This document shows positions 6,055 through 6,445 of a stretch of 6,445 bases of DNA, piece after piece. This DNA comes from JACOXB01 sp036517755 (GTDB taxonomy: Bacteria > Patescibacteriota > Minisyncoccia > UBA6257 > Colwellbacteraceae), in NCBI GenBank assembly GCA_036517755.1, contig DATDUH010000032.1:1-6445 (forward strand). The letters are read 5' to 3'. The position numbers were made by a program, and so were the translations under genes. The stretch's first letter is position 1. Each line of letters begins with the position of its first letter. The notes beneath the pieces are model-generated. The model ran no database searches, had not been told where the DNA came from, and saw nothing but the letters and a program-made list of their open reading frames with translations.

Positions 6055-6445
6055 TTAGTCGAGGAAGAAATCTTCGACGACATCAAGATTCTCGACCGGG
6101 GTGAATTCAACGAGCTCCGGCGGCAACTCGTGAAGAAAGCGCGAAGCTAAACCGTGAAAACTTAAAATAAGTTTTTGCCTGGCTCTTGTCATCGCCACAT
6201 ACATCAAGCGTCTTTCCTCCTCGAGTTCTTCTTCAGAGCCAAGCGAACGCTGGTGGGGCAAAAGCCCTTCGGTCACGCCAACCACATAAACATTTTCAAA
6301 TTCCAGGCCTTTTGCCAGGTGAATGGTCATTAGTTTTAACCCCTCGACTGCGCTCGAGGCGGGTCGGCTAAGGGGCTTGCCCTCGGTGAGGTCGAAGGGC
6401 TTGCCCTGAGCGAAGTCGAAGGGTTGGAGCAACGAGACTTTTTCG
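6055..6445 (-). CDS. UvrD/PcrA-type superfamily 1 DNA helicase, C-terminal 129 residues (5' end outside window)
   Basis: ATP-dependent 3'-5' DNA helicase of the UvrD/PcrA/Rep group, acting in DNA repair or replication. Only the C-terminal part of domain 2A is present: the frame is open from the window edge (EKVSLLQ...) to a TAA at 6055-6057. Motif V is LMTIHLAKGLEF (about 6297-6333) and motif VI is EEERRLMYVAMTRARQKL (about 6176-6230), including the arginine used as finger in this superfamily. The protein ends about 35 residues after motif VI, with SRFLHELPPELVEF and an acidic end, so it lacks the long C-terminal tail of many PcrA proteins. Just before motif V, where relatives have a short linker, there is a stretch of about 28 residues made of translated short repeats (PFDFAQGK, PFDLTEGK, PASSAVEG). 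A TTG at 6432 is not the start; the gene clearly continues upstream. The stop lies 4 bp before rsmA. Confidence 0.94.
   Translation of the reverse strand, partial: EKVSLLQPFDFAQGKPFDLTEGKPLSRPASSAVEGLKLMTIHLAKGLEFENVYVVGVTEGLLPHQRSLGSEEELEEERRLMYVAMTRARQKLILSFHGLASRFLHELPPELVEFTPVENLDVVEDFFLD
6341..6423 (-). repeat. Composite short-repeat block inside the helicase gene
   Basis: Two 24-bp units stand in tandem at 6373-6396 and 6397-6420. On the + strand both start GGGCTTGCCCT and end GTCGAA, and GGG follows the second. On the coding strand they give PFDLTEGK and PFDFAQGK. Next to them, at 6342-6359, is a hairpin with CCTCGA and TCGAGG arms around CTGCGC, which encodes part of PASSAVEG. All units keep the helicase frame. 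The sequence type (CCCTTCGACTTCGCTCAGGG on the coding strand) is one I recall as dispersed in many CPR and environmental genomes; its mechanism of spread is not known to me. Confidence 0.8.

Noticed and set aside
5202..6110. Longer rsmA reading frame starting at ATG 6110
   Set aside because: It would overlap the helicase gene by 56 bp and add 20 residues before the conserved RLGQHFLKD start; ATG 6050 directly after the helicase stop fits the family better.
6373..6423. CRISPR array
   Set aside because: Only two 24-bp units, directly adjacent with no spacer between them, and translated within a conserved helicase gene.
6055..6432. A separate 125-residue protein starting at TTG 6432
   Set aside because: The frame stays open upstream to the window edge with helicase-like residues (EKVSLLQ), and the content is helicase motifs V and VI, so this is the end of a larger gene.

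Overview
The window looks like a chromosomal piece of a Patescibacteria / Candidate Phyla Radiation (CPR) bacterium. This is inferred from three things. The order VirB6-like, small acidic protein, PrgI, VirB4 and the wording of these proteins fit the type IV secretion-like locus I associate with CPR genomes. The RsmA is compact, and short repeats are built into reading frames, a habit I also associate with CPR and other environmental genomes. TGA acts as a normal stop (it ends rsmA) and no frame needs recoding, so code 25 of Gracilibacteria/SR1 is excluded. I cannot assign a finer taxon.

All genes lie on the minus strand, so transcription runs from high to low coordinates. In that order they are: the C-terminal end of a UvrD/PcrA-type superfamily 1 helicase (6445-6055, entering from outside); rsmA/ksgA, the 16S rRNA dimethyladenosine transferase (6050-5202); a 702-residue VirB6/TrbL/PrgH-like polytopic membrane protein (5202-3094); a 290-residue protein of unknown function with a helical N-terminal domain and a long disordered tail (3084-2212); a PrgI-family membrane protein (2207-1671, GTG start); and a VirB4/TraC-type ATPase (1644 down to 1, running out of the window after the Walker A motif). 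The gaps are 4, -1, 9, 4 and 26 bp. There is no room for an internal promoter or terminator outside coding sequence, and no gene-free stretch, so the six genes look like one tightly packed operon or operon segment.

Functionally there are two blocks. The first is housekeeping: a helicase for DNA repair or replication and an rRNA maturation enzyme. The second is the core of a Gram-positive-style conjugation or type IV secretion machine: an inner-membrane channel (VirB6/PrgH-like), PrgI, and the energising ATPase (VirB4/PrgJ-like), in the same order as prgH-prgI-prgJ of enterococcal conjugative plasmids. Overlap of the rsmA stop with the virB6-like start (TGATG) physically ties the blocks together and argues for a resident chromosomal machine rather than a recent plasmid insertion. 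No relaxase, coupling protein, transposase, integrase, tRNA or attachment site is visible.

The least expected structure is a set of short repeats and hairpins inside coding sequence. One about 24-bp element occurs twice in tandem in the helicase gene and once, with a length change, in rsmA. Other inverted repeats lie in rsmA, the 290-residue gene and possibly the virB6-like gene. Most occupy probable linkers or variable loops and keep the frame open.
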